From Parablautia sp. Marseille-Q6255 (GTDB taxonomy: Bacteria; Bacillota; Clostridia; Lachnospirales; Lachnospiraceae): a stretch of 64,000 bases of DNA. The notes under the pieces were generated by a model. It was not told the origin of the DNA and ran no database searches. It saw nothing but the letters and a program-made list of their open reading frames with translations. Every line of letters starts with the position of its first letter. Position 1 is the first letter of the stretch. The DNA lies in contig NZ_CATNVD010000005.1 in NCBI RefSeq assembly GCF_951230155.1, forward strand, positions 62,001 to 126,000. The letters are read 5' to 3'. Positions 34,839 through 43,471 of the stretch are shown piece by piece. A program made the translations under genes and the position numbers.

Positions 34839-35645
34839 TTATTTTGCGAGAATGGCTTCTGTCATTTGGATGACGCGGCGGTTTTCCTTTACATCATGGA
34901 CGCGCACGAAGGAACATCCCTTCATCACGCCGATGACGGTTGTGGCAAGCGTCCCCTCCAGCCGCTGATCGGAGGGCAGGTCCAGCGTCAGACCGATCAT
35001 GGACTTGCGCGAGGTGCCAAGCAAAACCGGATAGCCCAGACTGCGAAGCTGATCAACGTGGTGCGTGATCGAAAGGTTCATCTCCAGCGTCTTTCCGAAG
35101 CCGACTCCGGGATCCAGGATGATCTTATCGTCCGGGACGCCGGCTTCTTTTGCGCTGCGCACACATTTTTTGAGATCGGAAAGCACGTCTGTTAAAAAAT
35201 CATCATATACGGCTTCCTTCCGGTTGTGCATCAGGCAGCATGCGGCATTGTATTTTGCGGTAAGCTGTGCCACCCGCCCGTCGTGCAAAAAGCCCCAGAT
35301 ATCATTGACGAGGTCTGCGCCTGCCTGCAGAGCAGCCTCTGTGACAGCGCCCTTGTAGGTATCCACTGAGACAGGGATATCGAAGCGTGCCTTGACAGCC
35401 TCGATGACCGGACTTACACGGGCGATCTCCTCCTCATCGGTGATCACCTGATGACCGGGGCGTGTGGATTCACCGCCAATGTCAATGATATCTGCGCCGT
35501 CTGCGATCATCTCCTGCGCATGGCGCAGAGCGGCATCCAGAGTATTGAACCGGCCTCCGTCTGAAAAGGAATCCGGGGTTACGTTTAAGATGCCCATGAT
35601 ATAGCATTTATGTTCTGTGTCAAAGGTTCTGTTTCCAATGATCAT
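34839..35645 (-). CDS. folP: Dihydropteroate synthase
   Basis: Joins 6-hydroxymethyl-dihydropterin pyrophosphate with p-aminobenzoate; the target of sulfonamides. The 268-residue product has GILNVTPDSFSDGGRF near the N-terminus, IDIGGESTRPGHQ (about 53-65), VSVDTYKG, DPGVGFGKT and LLGTSRKSMIG. An ATG at 35660 is in frame, but GGAGG at 35653-35657 sits eight bases before the ATG at 35645, which gives the usual start MIIGNRTF. It follows the HD-domain gene by 81 bases. Confidence 0.95.
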   Translation of the reverse strand: MIIGNRTFDTEHKCYIMGILNVTPDSFSDGGRFNTLDAALRHAQEMIADGADIIDIGGESTRPGHQVITDEEEIARVSPVIEAVKARFDIPVSVDTYKGAVTEAALQAGADLVNDIWGFLHDGRVAQLTAKYNAACCLMHNRKEAVYDDFLTDVLSDLKKCVRSAKEAGVPDDKIILDPGVGFGKTLEMNLSITHHVDQLRSLGYPVLLGTSRKSMIGLTLDLPSDQRLEGTLATTVIGVMKGCSFVRVHDVKENRRVIQMTEAILAK

Positions 35646-35726
35646 ATCAGATGCCTCCATTTCTGCTGATAAACAGGTATTGTATGTACTGCTGTGTTTT
35701 TCCGGCGGGTTCTTTTAAGGAGCGCG

Positions 35727-36257
35727 CTATGTGCAGATCCCGTGCATTCTCCTGTCGGCAGGCCAGTTGCACTCGCGCGCGGCAGGGCAGTCGAAGCAGT
35801 TTCTGGAACGCTTGTCTGCGCGCCTGAGACATTCAAAAAGCGGATCCTGTGAAGCGGACGTTTCCAGGCTGCTGCCGGGGCTGTGCCCTCTGTGGTGCAA
35901 AATGGCATTTTGCACGCGCAGGATCTCTTCTGGTGTAAAGCCGCATTCCGGCATGATCCGGGCGCACAGAGAAGCGCTGGCCTGATCGTGCGGGATTCCT
36001 TCTGAAAGCTGCAGATACCTGCCGATATCGTGGAGCAGCGCTGCGGCGTACAGAATATCCTTCGGGATCCCAAGACCGTACTCGAGGTTCCATATATGGG
36101 CGATCCTTGCTACATCGAGAAAATGTGCCAGTGTATGGCGGCAGAATTCCCGTGTGTGTTCGGCCTTTTGCAGCTGCAAAAAGTGTTCCTGATAAACGGG
36201 ATGGCGCCAGATGCGGTCTGCGCGGTCCGTGTCGTGCATGTCAGACTCTCTCATCAT
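35727..36257 (-). CDS. HD-domain phosphohydrolase in the folate operon
   Basis: A 176-residue protein with the HD signature: first His in [15 protein letters not shown], the HD pair in [14 protein letters not shown], and the last Asp in [10 protein letters not shown]. The start (ATG at 36257) overlaps the folE stop, so it is translated with folE. The C-terminal Cys-rich stretch [13 protein letters not shown] could bind metal. HD proteins hydrolyse phosphates from nucleotides and similar compounds. The folate route needs removal of the triphosphate of dihydroneopterin triphosphate between FolE and FolB, and no dedicated gene is visible here, so this protein is a candidate for that step (inference). 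Confidence 0.82.
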   Translation of the reverse strand: MMRESDMHDTDRADRIWRHPVYQEHFLQLQKAEHTREFCRHTLAHFLDVARIAHIWNLEYGLGIPKDILYAAALLHDIGRYLQLSEGIPHDQASASLCARIMPECGFTPEEILRVQNAILHHRGHSPGSSLETSASQDPLFECLRRADKRSRNCFDCPAARECNWPADRRMHGICT

Positions 36258-36808
36258 GCTTTTACCATCTGATAGAAGGTCTGCTGCAGAGAAACATCTT
36301 CTGCAAAGGCGCCGCGGACGATGGTAGTCACTGTTTTGGAACCGGGTTTTTGAACGCCGCGCATAGTCATGCACATATGCTCTGCTTCGATCATGACCAT
36401 CACGCCCTTTGGATCTAAATGTGTCTCCAGAGCATCTGCGATCTGGGCAGTCATGTTTTCCTGGATCTGCGGGCGGCGGGCAAAGACCTCTACCGTCCGT
36501 GCGAGCTTGCTGAGACCTGCGACATGATCTTTTGGGATATATGCGACGTGTGCTTTTCCGTAGAAGGGGAGTAGATGATGCTCGCATACGGAGTAAAAGG
36601 TAATATCCTTTTCGAGCACGATATTGTTTGAGGTGGCGTGAAACTGCTTGCGCAGGTGTTCCCCTGCATCCTCAGTCAGTCCGCCGTAGATCTGGCTGCA
36701 CATGCGGGCGATGCGGTCCGGCGTTTCCAGAAGTCCTTCCCGCGTAATGTCCTCGCCGATGCCTTCGAGCATCAGGCGGACGCCTTCTTTGATTTTTTCG
36801 TAGTCCAT
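36254..36808 (-). CDS. folE: GTP cyclohydrolase I
   Basis: Opens GTP to dihydroneopterin triphosphate, the first step of folate synthesis. The 184-residue product has [16 protein letters not shown] (about 28-43), the zinc/active-site motif [20 protein letters not shown] (about 73-92), and [28 protein letters not shown] precedes the ATG. Head gene of the operon, behind a THF riboswitch and a leader terminator, so expression should fall when reduced folate is plentiful. Confidence 0.97.
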   Translation of the reverse strand: MDYEKIKEGVRLMLEGIGEDITREGLLETPDRIARMCSQIYGGLTEDAGEHLRKQFHATSNNIVLEKDITFYSVCEHHLLPFYGKAHVAYIPKDHVAGLSKLARTVEVFARRPQIQENMTAQIADALETHLDPKGVMVMIEAEHMCMTMRGVQKPGSKTVTTIVRGAFAEDVSLQQTFYQMVKA

Positions 36809-36837
36809 ATTTTTGTACCTCCTTTGTATGCTGGCAA

Positions 36838-36906
36838 CAAAAAAACATCCCGACGTGAATGAAATCTCGGAATAAATAATAATATCCCTTCACAATCGAG
36901 ATGTAA
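36838..36906 (-). terminator. Leader terminator/antiterminator upstream of folE
   Basis: On the minus strand CATCTCGATTGTGAA pairs imperfectly with TTCACGTCGGGATG, followed by TTTTTTTG. The segment ATCTCG can instead pair with CGAGAT midway, an alternative structure. It lies between the THF aptamer and folE, as expected for transcriptional control. Confidence 0.65.
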
Positions 36907-36925
36907 TCATCTTATGTTGCAACGG

Positions 36926-37014
36926 GTGCGGACTTCATATCGTAAACTGCCGGCGGCAGTTTTTCGTTTCTGTGACAACTCCCCATTCACAAAACACTTA
37001 ACGCATGAGGTCCT
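36926..37014 (-). promoter_or_regulatory. Tetrahydrofolate (THF-I) riboswitch
   Basis: Read on the minus strand the segment contains GCGTTAAGTG, then GTGAATGGGG, GTTGTCAC and CGA, the conserved core of the THF riboswitch. The closing stem GGACCTCAT (5') pairs with ATGAAGTCC (3'). The variable hairpin CTGCCGCCGGCAG sits where the family has a variable loop. It precedes folE, a known THF riboswitch target in Firmicutes. Confidence 0.9.
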
Positions 37015-37042
37015 ATTTTGCATATTATTTATCTGTGCTGAC

Positions 37043-37051
37043 AGTATAGCA
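37043..37051 (-). promoter_or_regulatory. Extended -10 promoter of the folate operon
   Basis: TGC-TATACT on the minus strand, about 30 bases before the riboswitch. No good -35 element is seen, which is acceptable for an extended -10. Confidence 0.5.
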
Positions 37052-37116
37052 CTTCTGATATCAATATACCAGTGCTATTCCAGAAAAATTTTACAGGAAA
37101 CAGAAAAAACGGCAGA

Positions 37117-38589
37117 TCAGAACAGGAAACGGACTTGATCCATCAGCCATCCGAAGCAGGTGCGCACCGCCTTCTTTTTGAAGGGAAGCTCCTTCATTTT
37201 CTCCAGCTTGGAGGGCAGGTATGTATCGACCGTATCCGCTATGGCAGAGTACTGCTCGTATTCGTTCATTTTTTCACGCAGATCGCGGGTCACCTCTTCG
37301 CTGTGGATAACAAGCATCAGCTCCGTATCAATGTAAGTGCTCCGCATGTCCATATTAAAGGATCCGACAATCGCCAGCTCGTCATCGATCGCCATAGTCT
37401 TGCCATGGTAGGAGACGCCGCCCTCGTACTCCATGATCGTCATGCCGGTATCGAGCAGCCGCTGTTTCTGCCGCAGATAGTCAACCGCAGCAAAGAGATT
37501 TCCATTATTTGCAGCGGAGTTGAACATGATCTCTGCCTTATCGCCAAGCTGTGTAAAGGCTTCATACATCATGTCATTGCAGACGGCGTAGGGCGTATGG
37601 ATCGTCACACGCTCCTTTGCAGCCTTTGCCAGCTCCATGAGCTGATAAAAAACGACAGGCTCCTTGGCGAAGATATGGGTTGGATTGTGCAGGAGCGATA
37701 TTTTGTGCGTTTTCTCTGTCTTTCCTGCGTAATCGTACTCGTTTTCAAAGACACCAGGCTTTTTCTCCATCAGATCAGCAGCGCGGCTTCGGAGCTCGTC
37801 TGCCGCTTCCTGCACAGAAGAGCGTTCTGCAAGAGAAGCTTTATCATGGAAGATAGAGCAGCATTTTTGCGCAGTAATGGCTTTATAATAAGAAAGAACC
37901 TGATACAGGGAACTGTCTTTTGAGCCTGTGTTGTAGACGAGGACATCCCAGTCATAATTTTTATGTCCTTTGTAATCACCCAGAAAGTAGCCGAATGCAT
38001 TGCGGCCGCCCAGCAGGTAGGCAGTATCATCAATGATCAGATATTTGTCATGCATGCGGCCCATGATTGTCCACGGCCTGAGCGGATTGATCTTATTATA
38101 AAGGATGATTTTTACATTTGGATGAGAGGAGAGGGCATAAAAGTATTCATTTCCCTCCATCCGTATCCAGGAATTAAAACCGTCAGCAAAGATCTCTACT
38201 GACACGCCGCGGTCCGCAGCGTCCAAAAGCAGAGCAAGGAGATCCTTTCCCGCTTCGTCTGTGCGGAAGTCAAAGGTAGACATGATGATGCGCTCCTTTG
38301 CGTGGCGGATCATCTGAAGTCTCGTATCCAGCGCTTCCCCGTTATTTTCTATGATACGCGCACGGTCCGGACCGTATCCCGAGCCGTAGTAATCACTGGG
38401 ATCAAAGGCTGCCTTTGTCGACTCCGATACCTCGGGCTGTTTCGTAAAAGGTGCGATCGCACCGATGCCGAGATATAAAAAGAAAAGCAGGAGAAACACA
38501 AGAATGGCCCTGCGGCAGGTCCTGCTTTTTTTCTTCTGCGTCTGCCCGGTCTGTGGTTGGGATGATTGTTTTTGTTTCAAGTAAGACAC
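37117..38589 (-). CDS. Phospholipase D-like phosphatidyltransferase (cardiolipin synthase type)
   Basis: A 490-residue protein with one N-terminal membrane span (about 27-49) and two HKD motifs: MHDKYLIIDDTAYLLGGRN (about 181-199) and YHGKTMAIDDELAIVGSFN (about 398-416). Both have the His-Lys-Asp residues needed for the phosphatidyl-enzyme mechanism. Typical bacterial cardiolipin synthases have two spans; this single-span form is common in Clostridia and may act on the outer membrane face. The gene is alone, downstream of nothing else on this strand. Cardiolipin synthesis is likely but another phospholipid head-group exchange is possible. Confidence 0.85.
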   Translation of the reverse strand: MSYLKQKQSSQPQTGQTQKKKSRTCRRAILVFLLLFFLYLGIGAIAPFTKQPEVSESTKAAFDPSDYYGSGYGPDRARIIENNGEALDTRLQMIRHAKERIIMSTFDFRTDEAGKDLLALLLDAADRGVSVEIFADGFNSWIRMEGNEYFYALSSHPNVKIILYNKINPLRPWTIMGRMHDKYLIIDDTAYLLGGRNAFGYFLGDYKGHKNYDWDVLVYNTGSKDSSLYQVLSYYKAITAQKCCSIFHDKASLAERSSVQEAADELRSRAADLMEKKPGVFENEYDYAGKTEKTHKISLLHNPTHIFAKEPVVFYQLMELAKAAKERVTIHTPYAVCNDMMYEAFTQLGDKAEIMFNSAANNGNLFAAVDYLRQKQRLLDTGMTIMEYEGGVSYHGKTMAIDDELAIVGSFNMDMRSTYIDTELMLVIHSEEVTRDLREKMNEYEQYSAIADTVDTYLPSKLEKMKELPFKKKAVRTCFGWLMDQVRFLF

Positions 38590-38717
38590 CTCCAGATATT
38601 TCTAAGTATTATATAACATTATCACATATTTGCAAGTACCTATTTGGACATGAAATACGTATTGCTATTTTTAAAATGATATAGTAAAATAAAAAAGTAT
38701 CAGGGAAAACCTGAATG

Positions 38718-38755
38718 CACGTCTGTCGGGACTAAGTTCCTGACAGACGTGTTTT
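38718..38755 (+). terminator. Hairpin between cls-like gene and yitT
   Basis: A 13-bp stem (38718-38730 with 38739-38751) followed by TTTTG on the plus strand. No gene precedes it on that strand, so it could be a leader structure of the yitT-type gene or serve an unseen short transcript. The 245-base gap 38590-38834 holds nothing else I recognise. Confidence 0.5.
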
Positions 38756-38834
38756 GCGTCATGGGGAAAATTACTGTGATAAAGCGAAAAAGAAGCGCAG
38801 TGGTAGTGACGCGGGGTAAGAAGGAGAAAAGGTT

Positions 38835-39710
38835 ATGGGAAAGGAAAACAGCTTTTTTGCAACACGAAAATGGTTTTCGCTTCTGCTGGTCATACTGGGC
38901 AATATTCTGTATGCGCTGACGGTCAAGCTTTTTTTGATGCCTGCGGATCTGATGACCGGCGGGACTACGGGGATCGCTCTGGCGGTCCAGCATGCGTTTG
39001 GATGTCCCGTCTCTTATTTTGTGCTTGCATTTAATATTGTCATGCTGCTTTTGGGACTCGCGATACTCGGGAAAAAATTTGCGGTGACGACAGTGATCAG
39101 TACGTTTGCATATCCGGCAGCGCTGGAGATATTGGATCTGCTGCTGGGAGAGATGATTCTGACAAAGGATCTTTGGCTGTGTACCGTATTTTCCGGTCTT
39201 GGCATCGGCGTGGGGCTCGGGCTGGTGATCCGGGCAGGAGCGTCTACAGGAGGTATGGATATCCCCCCTCTGGTGCTGAACCATTATTTTCGGATACCGG
39301 TCTCTGTCGGGCTGTATCTGTTTGACTGTGTGATCCTTTTGCTGCAGGCGGTATACAACCCGCCGGAGAAGGTCCTGTACGGGGTCCTTCTGGTAGTGAT
39401 CTATACGTTTGTTCTGGATAAGCTGCTTCTGATCGGAACGACGAGGACAGAAGTGAAAATAGTGAGCAAGTACCATGAAAAGATCCGGCAGGAAATCCTG
39501 CAGGGGCTGGACCGCGGTGTGACGATGCTGAATGCCGAGAGCGGTTATCTTGGCAAGCAGACGCAGATGGTCTTCAGCGTGATCTCCAACCGGGAGCTTC
39601 CGCAGATTGAGAAGATCGTTCATGACATCGATCCGGACAGTCTGATGGTGGTAAGCCGCGTCAGCGAGGTGCGCGGACGCGGATTTTCCAAGAAAAAGAA
39701 GTACCGGTAA
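38835..39710 (+). CDS. YitT-family membrane protein (DUF161/DUF2179)
   Basis: A 291-residue protein with about five to six hydrophobic spans in the first 200 residues (LLVILGNILYALTVKLFLMP, AGASTGGMDIPPLVLNHYF) and a C-terminal cytoplasmic DUF2179 domain (about 205-285: GLDRGVTMLNAESGYLGKQT). The family is widespread in Firmicutes with unknown function. AAGGAGAAAAGGTT precedes the ATG. It converges on the gene at 39721 with ten bases between them. No functional neighbour. Confidence 0.88.
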   Translation: MGKENSFFATRKWFSLLLVILGNILYALTVKLFLMPADLMTGGTTGIALAVQHAFGCPVSYFVLAFNIVMLLLGLAILGKKFAVTTVISTFAYPAALEILDLLLGEMILTKDLWLCTVFSGLGIGVGLGLVIRAGASTGGMDIPPLVLNHYFRIPVSVGLYLFDCVILLLQAVYNPPEKVLYGVLLVVIYTFVLDKLLLIGTTRTEVKIVSKYHEKIRQEILQGLDRGVTMLNAESGYLGKQTQMVFSVISNRELPQIEKIVHDIDPDSLMVVSRVSEVRGRGFSKKKKYR

Positions 39711-39720
39711 GCGGACTGCC

Positions 39721-40689
39721 CTACCGGGCGTCCTGTGCATCGAGCGCCACGTAGTCTTTTGGGGGCGTGATGCCAAGCTCCTTGCAGATCTGAGGATTAT
39801 ACCGTCTGGTAAATCCGGAGGCGTATTCGATCGGCATTTCGGAGATGGACGCGCCGTCCCGGAGGATGCGCACAGCCATCTGTCCGGTCGTATAGCCGAG
39901 ATCGTAATAATCAACAGAAAAGGTAGCCACACCGCACAGCCGGCAGGTATTTTCTTCTCCCGTAATAACAGGGATGCCTGCGGGCATGCAGATATTGTAG
40001 ATAAGCTCTGCATTTGAGGCTGCCATATTATCCGTCGGGACATAGATCACATTGCACTGTGCGGCTGCGTTTGTGGTGATGGCGGAAATATCATAAGAAT
40101 CAGCAAAGGTATAGACTTTGCTGGCAAGTCCGAGCGATTCCAGCTCTTCCTGAACGACCTCTATCTGATACTGAGAGTTTGGCTCTGCGGAGCAGTAGAG
40201 GAGACCGACCGTCTCTGCGTCCGGGAAGAGCTCTTTTACCATGGCGGCCTGTTCGTCCAGCGGCGCCAGGTCAGAGGTGCCGGATACATTTCCTCCTACA
40301 GTACCGTGAAAGTCTTCCAGCTGGAGCGCTGCACCGTATTCCGTGACCGAGGTGCCAAGCACCGGGATATCGGCGGTCGCAGTCACGGCAGCCTGAAGAG
40401 CAGTTGTCGCATTTGCAAGAATCAAGTCTACATTCTGTGAAACAAATCCATTGATGATCGTTGTGCATGTATTAGAGTCGCCCTGGGCGTTGCTCACCTC
40501 AAAATCCACCTGATCTCCAAGCGCCTCTGTGAGCGCATCCATAAATCCCTCTGTGGCAAGGTCGAGCGCCTGATGCTGGACATACTGACAGATACCGACT
40601 GTAAATGTCCTGCTTTCCTCTGCCAGGCACGGTGTGGCTGTACCGGCAAAGAGTACAGCACTCAGTAATGCAACGTGACATTTTTTCAT
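39721..40689 (-). CDS. Orphan ABC substrate-binding protein (PF04392, TrpX-like)
   Basis: A 322-residue exported protein with a signal peptide (MKKCHVALLSAVLFAGTATP, cleavage near CLA-EES). The body matches the ABC_sub_bind fold: FTVGICQYVQHQALDLATEG, LYCSAEPNSQYQIEVVQEEL, GYTTGQMAVRILRDG. Such proteins normally sit with a permease and an ATPase gene (trpXYZ type), but neither is adjacent here. GGGAGGAAATGATT fits the ATG at 40689 better than the one at 40695. The Cys in TPCLAE could act as a lipobox (TPCL is not canonical). Ligand unknown; relatives bind aromatic amino acids. Confidence 0.85.
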   Translation of the reverse strand: MKKCHVALLSAVLFAGTATPCLAEESRTFTVGICQYVQHQALDLATEGFMDALTEALGDQVDFEVSNAQGDSNTCTTIINGFVSQNVDLILANATTALQAAVTATADIPVLGTSVTEYGAALQLEDFHGTVGGNVSGTSDLAPLDEQAAMVKELFPDAETVGLLYCSAEPNSQYQIEVVQEELESLGLASKVYTFADSYDISAITTNAAAQCNVIYVPTDNMAASNAELIYNICMPAGIPVITGEENTCRLCGVATFSVDYYDLGYTTGQMAVRILRDGASISEMPIEYASGFTRRYNPQICKELGITPPKDYVALDAQDAR

Positions 40690-40826
40690 AATCATTTCCT
40701 CCCTGATCCAGATTTATCTGAAAAAAATTATACACAGGTTCTATCATACAGTCAAATATTTTTCTGGAAATGCTGCGGCAAAACTCGTATAATAGGAGGA
40801 AAATGAAAAACAAAAATGGAGGTTAT

Positions 40827-41585
40827 ATGGCAGTTAAAATAAAAGCGAACGACCGTGTGAAGGCGCTGTTTGGGGACTGGCAGGAGACGATCATCTGGTC
40901 GTGCCTGCAGGGAGTGATGGGAGAACTCTACGCCGACTGTGCACAGACGCCGTCCTGTGCGGCAGCGGTACTCGGGGATTTCTGCTGCTTTGCAGGAGAG
41001 CCGCAGGAGGAATTTGTCGCAGATCTGGCGCGGCAAAGCGCTCCCGGGAGGATTTTTATGCTCCAGAATGAATCATGGGCGGCTGCCGTCAGGGCAGGAT
41101 GCCAGGGGCGGGTAAAACTGGCGAAGCGCTATGCGCTTAAAAAGGAGCCCGGCATATTTGATCTGCAAAAGCTTGAAAATATAGTAGCCGCACTTCCAAA
41201 GCAGTATGAGCTTGTCATGATCGATGAGCCGCTGTACCATAAATGCCGGACGCTGGCATGGTGCAGGGACTGGGTGGCAAATTTTGAGGACTATGAGCTG
41301 TTTCGCAGGTATGCGCTTGGCGCTGTGATCTTAAAGGACGGAGAGCCGGTAGCAGGTGCGTCCTCTTATTCTGCCTACCGCGGAGGGATCGAGGTAGAGA
41401 TCGTGACAAAGGAAGCGTTCCGGCGGCAGGGACTTGCCAGTATCTGCGGGGCGAAGCTGATCCTGGAGTGTGAAAAGCGGGGGCTTTATCCAAGCTGGGA
41501 TGCGCAGAATCCGGTCTCTGCCCATCTGGCACAGCAGCTTGGCTATCACGATGCGGGAGCGTATGAGGTATATATCCTGCAATAG
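40827..41585 (+). CDS. GNAT-type acetyltransferase (PF12746-like)
   Basis: A 252-residue protein of the two-part GNAT_acetyltran family. The N-terminal part (about 1-120) starts MAVKIKANDRVKALFGDWQE and the C-terminal part holds the acetyl-CoA core (VEIVTKEAFRRQGLASICGA, then PSWDAQNPVSAHLAQQLGY). TGGAGGTTAT precedes ATG 40827; an ATG at 40803 with GGAGG close before it is an alternative adding eight residues. Acceptor unknown; related proteins include the zwittermicin resistance acetyltransferase. Divergent from the orphan binding protein. Confidence 0.82.
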   Translation: MAVKIKANDRVKALFGDWQETIIWSCLQGVMGELYADCAQTPSCAAAVLGDFCCFAGEPQEEFVADLARQSAPGRIFMLQNESWAAAVRAGCQGRVKLAKRYALKKEPGIFDLQKLENIVAALPKQYELVMIDEPLYHKCRTLAWCRDWVANFEDYELFRRYALGAVILKDGEPVAGASSYSAYRGGIEVEIVTKEAFRRQGLASICGAKLILECEKRGLYPSWDAQNPVSAHLAQQLGYHDAGAYEVYILQ

Positions 41586-41674
41586 CGGCAGATGCCGGAC
41601 CGGCATAAGCAGTGCAGGGAAGATAGCGGCTGGCCGGAAGACGGCAGGCTGCGTACAGTATGAGGAGGAACGGT

Positions 41675-43369
41675 ATGAGCGGATATGAAACCTACGGGAT
41701 GAGTCAGCTGCTTGCTATGGTGGCGCTTGCGGGAATGATGATCGCAGTATTTGCGGCAGTGATCCTTTATCAGCGCCGCAAACAGAGAAGGATGCTGATG
41801 AACAAGATACGCAGAGAGTGGGGGCAGGTTCCCGAACGGGAATACGATCCTACAGAATTTGACTGTATCAGCCACTATTACCTGAACAAAGAGTCGGATC
41901 AGTTCCAAATTGATGACATTACGTGGAATGACCTTGACATGGACCAGGTGTTTGCGCAGATGAACCATACGAGATCCTTTCTGGGGGAGAGCTATCTCTA
42001 TTATATGCTGCGCACCCCGCAGCTTCAGGACGCAGCGCAGGAGGAGTTCGAGGAGCTTGTCACCTGGCTGGATACCCATGAGAAAGAGCGGGAGGAGCTG
42101 GAGTATTTTTTTGCAAAGATCGGAAAGACCGGGAGAAATTCGGTATTTGATTACGTTTATAATCTGGCAGAGGCAGACAGCGGGAGTAATCTGGTCCACT
42201 TTGGGATGATCGCCATGATCCTTGGAGCGGTGGGACTGCTGCTTGCGAGTCCGGAGTCGGGGATTTTGCTGCTTCTGGCTGCAATGGGGGTCAGCATCGG
42301 GACGTATGAGCATTATAAAAGACCGGTGGCGCCGTATGTCACATCCTGCATTGCGATCCAGAAGGTATTGGATGCAGCTGTTCAGATCGGGAAAATGGGC
42401 GTATGGAAGCTTCCTGAGAAAGGGATAAAGGAAGCAGTAGCCTCCTTTGGAAAGCTGCGCAGGAATATGACGCTGCTCATTGCGGGAGAAATGCAGGGAG
42501 GAGGACTGGAGCAGACGCTTTTTATTTATCTGAACAATCTGTTTCATATTGATCTGATCCAGTTTAAGACTGTCGTAAAGGAAGTATCAGGACATATTTC
42601 TGAGTTTGAGTATCTGGTAGACCAGATCGGGCGTATTGAAGCGGCGATCGCGGTGGCGTCCTTCCGCAGGCTTTATCCGCAGCATACGATCCCTGTATTT
42701 CGTGAGGGAGGAAGCCCCTGTTTTCGGGCAGAGCAGATGTACCATCCGCTGATCACACATCCGGTGCCAAATTCTATCGAGCTGACATCAAGCCTGCTTT
42801 TGACCGGTTCCAATGCGTCGGGAAAATCTACCTTTCTGAAAACGGCAGCGCTTCAGGTGATCCTGGCGCAGACGATCCATACTGTTTTGGCAGCTTCGTA
42901 TGAGGCAAGCTGTTTTCGGGTGTTTACGTCCATGGCGTTGCGCGACGACCTGGCCGGAGAAGAAAGCTATTATATGGTAGAGATCCGCTCGCTGAAACGG
43001 ATCCTTGACAGGATAGAAGGGGAAATCCCGATCTTTTGCTGTGTGGACGAGGTGCTGCGCGGTACAAATACGGTAGAGCGTATTGCAGCCTCCTCACAGA
43101 TCCTTCTTTATATGGCAGAGAAGCGGATGCTGTGTATGGCAGCCACACATGATATTGAGCTGACTTATATTCTGGAGGATACCTATCGGAACTGTCATTT
43201 TGAAGAAGAAGTTACAGATGACCAGGTACTGTTTGATTATCTGCTCAAGGAAGGCAGAGCGATGACGAGAAATGCGATCCGGCTGCTGCATCTGATGGGA
43301 TTTGAAGATTCGATCATTGAAAAGGCAGAAGCGATGGCAGCCAGGGAAGAGTTTAAGGGATCACGCTGA
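41675..43369 (+). CDS. Membrane-anchored MutS-like ATPase
   Basis: A 564-residue protein with an N-terminal span (about 12-32), two further spans near 180-215, a helical lever region, and a C-terminal MutS domain V. Walker A is TGSNASGKSTFLKT (about 376-389), Walker B CCVDEVLRGTNTVER, and the late MutS histidine lies in CMAATHDIELTYIL. The mismatch-recognition N-terminal domain of MutS is missing, so this is not a mismatch repair protein in the classical sense. Similar MutS-like membrane proteins occur widely in Clostridia without known function. GAGGAGGAACGGT supports the ATG at 41675. A perfect 8-bp hairpin spans its stop codon (43357-43380). Confidence 0.86.
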   Translation: MSGYETYGMSQLLAMVALAGMMIAVFAAVILYQRRKQRRMLMNKIRREWGQVPEREYDPTEFDCISHYYLNKESDQFQIDDITWNDLDMDQVFAQMNHTRSFLGESYLYYMLRTPQLQDAAQEEFEELVTWLDTHEKEREELEYFFAKIGKTGRNSVFDYVYNLAEADSGSNLVHFGMIAMILGAVGLLLASPESGILLLLAAMGVSIGTYEHYKRPVAPYVTSCIAIQKVLDAAVQIGKMGVWKLPEKGIKEAVASFGKLRRNMTLLIAGEMQGGGLEQTLFIYLNNLFHIDLIQFKTVVKEVSGHISEFEYLVDQIGRIEAAIAVASFRRLYPQHTIPVFREGGSPCFRAEQMYHPLITHPVPNSIELTSSLLLTGSNASGKSTFLKTAALQVILAQTIHTVLAASYEASCFRVFTSMALRDDLAGEESYYMVEIRSLKRILDRIEGEIPIFCCVDEVLRGTNTVERIAASSQILLYMAEKRMLCMAATHDIELTYILEDTYRNCHFEEEVTDDQVLFDYLLKEGRAMTRNAIRLLHLMGFEDSIIEKAEAMAAREEFKGSR

Positions 43370-43471
43370 ACAGTGATCCCGGCCGGGCTCTGGAGATTCA
43401 TTATCACCGATAAACATCAGCCCCCGCATTTTCGGGTGGCGGTATAAAATATACATAGGGATATCCTTCTT

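Noticed and set aside
38700-40043. 447-codon reverse frame across yitT
   Set aside because: Overlaps two well-supported genes, has no recognisable domain and a His/Gln/Arg composition typical of antisense frames.
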